Positions 5,708 to 6,157 of a stretch of 6,157 bases of DNA are shown piece after piece; positions within the stretch are counted from its first letter, which is position 1; every line of letters starts with the position of its first letter. Origin of the DNA: CABQCM01 sp965145485 (lineage in GTDB: Bacteria > Bacillota > Clostridia > Oscillospirales > Acutalibacteraceae); NCBI GenBank assembly GCA_965145485.1, contig CBCTCU010000065.1, positions 1 through 6,157 on the forward strand. The letters are read 5' to 3'. Under the pieces are notes generated by a model. It did no database searches and was not told the DNA's origin. It was given only the letters and a program-made list of their open reading frames with translations. The translations under genes and the position numbers were made by a program.

Positions 5708-5977
5708 CTATTTCAGCACAATCCCTGCCTCTTGCTCGATGGTATCTTTTAAGTCCTTGATGGATATGCGGCCTGACGAAATGCTGTCTGACAGGTCTCC
5801 GATGTGTGCCCATAACCGGCGCAGACGTTGTATGCCGTATCCCTCTTTGTCCCGCATGACGGTGAGGAATATCGCCAGAGCGCATATAACAGCTTCATCC
5901 GACGCTTGACGCTTCGCCTTGTTCACATCCGCAATGGAAGCCGGACACTTTCTCGGATTGACTTTCTTTTTCGGCAT
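5708..5977 (-). CDS. 89-aa conserved-looking mobile-element protein of unknown function
   Basis: The basic N-terminus MPKKKVNPRKCPASIADV is followed by a helical KAKRQASDEAVICALAIF segment, then VMRDKEGYGIQRLRRLW and a C-terminal IKDLKDTIEQEAGIVL. It reads like a small, mostly alpha-helical cytoplasmic protein. The repeated pattern of charged and hydrophobic residues and the basic start would suit a nucleic-acid or partner-protein binder, but this is inference. I choose ATG at 5977: AGGTG lies 8 nt upstream, whereas the in-frame GTG at 5986 directly abuts that Shine-Dalgarno. The stop is TAG at 5710-5708. Its beginning overlaps the end of the upstream reading frame by about 80 nt. It is part of the minus-strand operon leading to the SSB-like gene. 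Confidence 0.75.
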   Translation of the reverse strand: MPKKKVNPRKCPASIADVNKAKRQASDEAVICALAIFLTVMRDKEGYGIQRLRRLWAHIGDLSDSISSGRISIKDLKDTIEQEAGIVLK

Positions 5978-6157
5978 CACACGCACACCTGCCTTTGTCT
6001 GCTCTCGTTAAGTTTTGCTCCAATTCAATGAGGAATGCAACGTTGCAGGCAAGGTGCCATAGATGGGGTAAACCGCTTTCTTCGTCTACGCTGCTGGGAT
6101 CGTCCAGATAAGCCAACCAATGACGGTATAGGGCGTCCCGGTAACGCTGCGGCTCCA
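5895..6157 (-). CDS. dATP/dGTP diphosphohydrolase-like protein (DUF5664 type), C-terminal part
   Basis: Entering from the right edge, the minus strand reads YRDALYRHWLAYLDD and then DEESGLPHLWHLACNVAFLIELE, a D-E-x-SG-x-x-HL-x-H-x-x-x-N pattern. I associate it with the DUF5664 / dATP-dGTP diphosphohydrolase family, mobile-element enzymes that hydrolyse purine dNTPs. Only 86 residues are visible; the N-terminal catalytic portion and start are outside the window. The last ~28 residues, Cys-rich and charged, are encoded over the beginning of the 89-aa gene in another frame. A family member would be expected to stop soon after the AFLIELE helix, so this tail may reflect a lost stop or a frameshift. 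The stop is TGA at 5897-5895. The family call rests on one motif region. Confidence 0.55.
   Translation of the reverse strand, partial: EPQRYRDALYRHWLAYLDDPSSVDEESGLPHLWHLACNVAFLIELEQNLTRADKGRCACDAEKESQSEKVSGFHCGCEQGEASSVG

Larger units (their letters stand above)
3165..6157 (-). mobile_element. Recombinase-proximal end of an integrative element (right side not in window)
   Basis: Six consecutive minus-strand genes have a mobile-element character: a nucleotide-hydrolase-like protein, three small conserved-looking proteins, an SSB-like protein and, last, a large serine recombinase. They are compact, with one ATGA overlap and short gaps, and are less GC-rich than the left flank. The recombinase lies at the outer edge, as is common for serine-integrase ICEs and prophages. 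No conjugation, replication or virion genes are in view, so ICE versus prophage cannot be decided. The left boundary is placed at the hybrid recombinase tail and is approximate. Confidence 0.6.

Overview
The window looks like chromosome of a low-GC-phylum (Firmicutes) gut-type clostridium, probably Oscillospirales/Ruminococcaceae-like. This is inferred from the GC-rich coding style of the left gene, the gene families and the small-protein repertoire; no rRNA or other taxonomic marker is present. It joins two worlds: a GC-rich chromosomal-looking left part (1 to about 3165) and a more AT-rich mobile-element part (about 3165 to 6157) whose genes all lie on the minus strand.

Left part. Bases 1-2211 (+) are the 3' portion of a large secreted cell-wall hydrolase. 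It has the tail of a GHL10-type glycosidase barrel, a long beta-rich middle, and a complete C-terminal Amidase_3 zinc amidase. Right after its stop lies about 620 bp of non-coding DNA (2219-2837) built almost entirely of a ~32-bp monomer. In the best-preserved part four monomer variants form a 128-bp higher-order unit. The array ends in a terminator-like hairpin whose left arm is the last monomer. A second, very strong GC hairpin with a T tract follows at 2948-2994.

Right part, read on the minus strand from the right edge: the C-terminal part of a dATP/dGTP diphosphohydrolase-like protein; an 89-aa conserved-looking small protein; a 60-aa Cys-rich small protein translationally coupled (ATGA overlap) to an SSB-like OB-fold protein; a 57-aa small protein with a GTG start; a bidirectional terminator hairpin; then a consensus promoter and a large serine recombinase. 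This is the recombinase-proximal end of an integrative element (ICE or prophage; the window cannot decide which), most of which lies beyond the right edge.

Junction. The recombinase reading frame does not stop where the protein family would end (about residue 510). It runs on for about 72 nonsense residues through the 3' fragment of a different, unrecognised gene (54 codons, another frame, GC-richer) and through the strong hairpin. The simplest reading is that bases about 3150-3190 hold an attachment-site junction, with the element inserted into that gene. The 5' part of the interrupted gene should then lie at the far end of the element.
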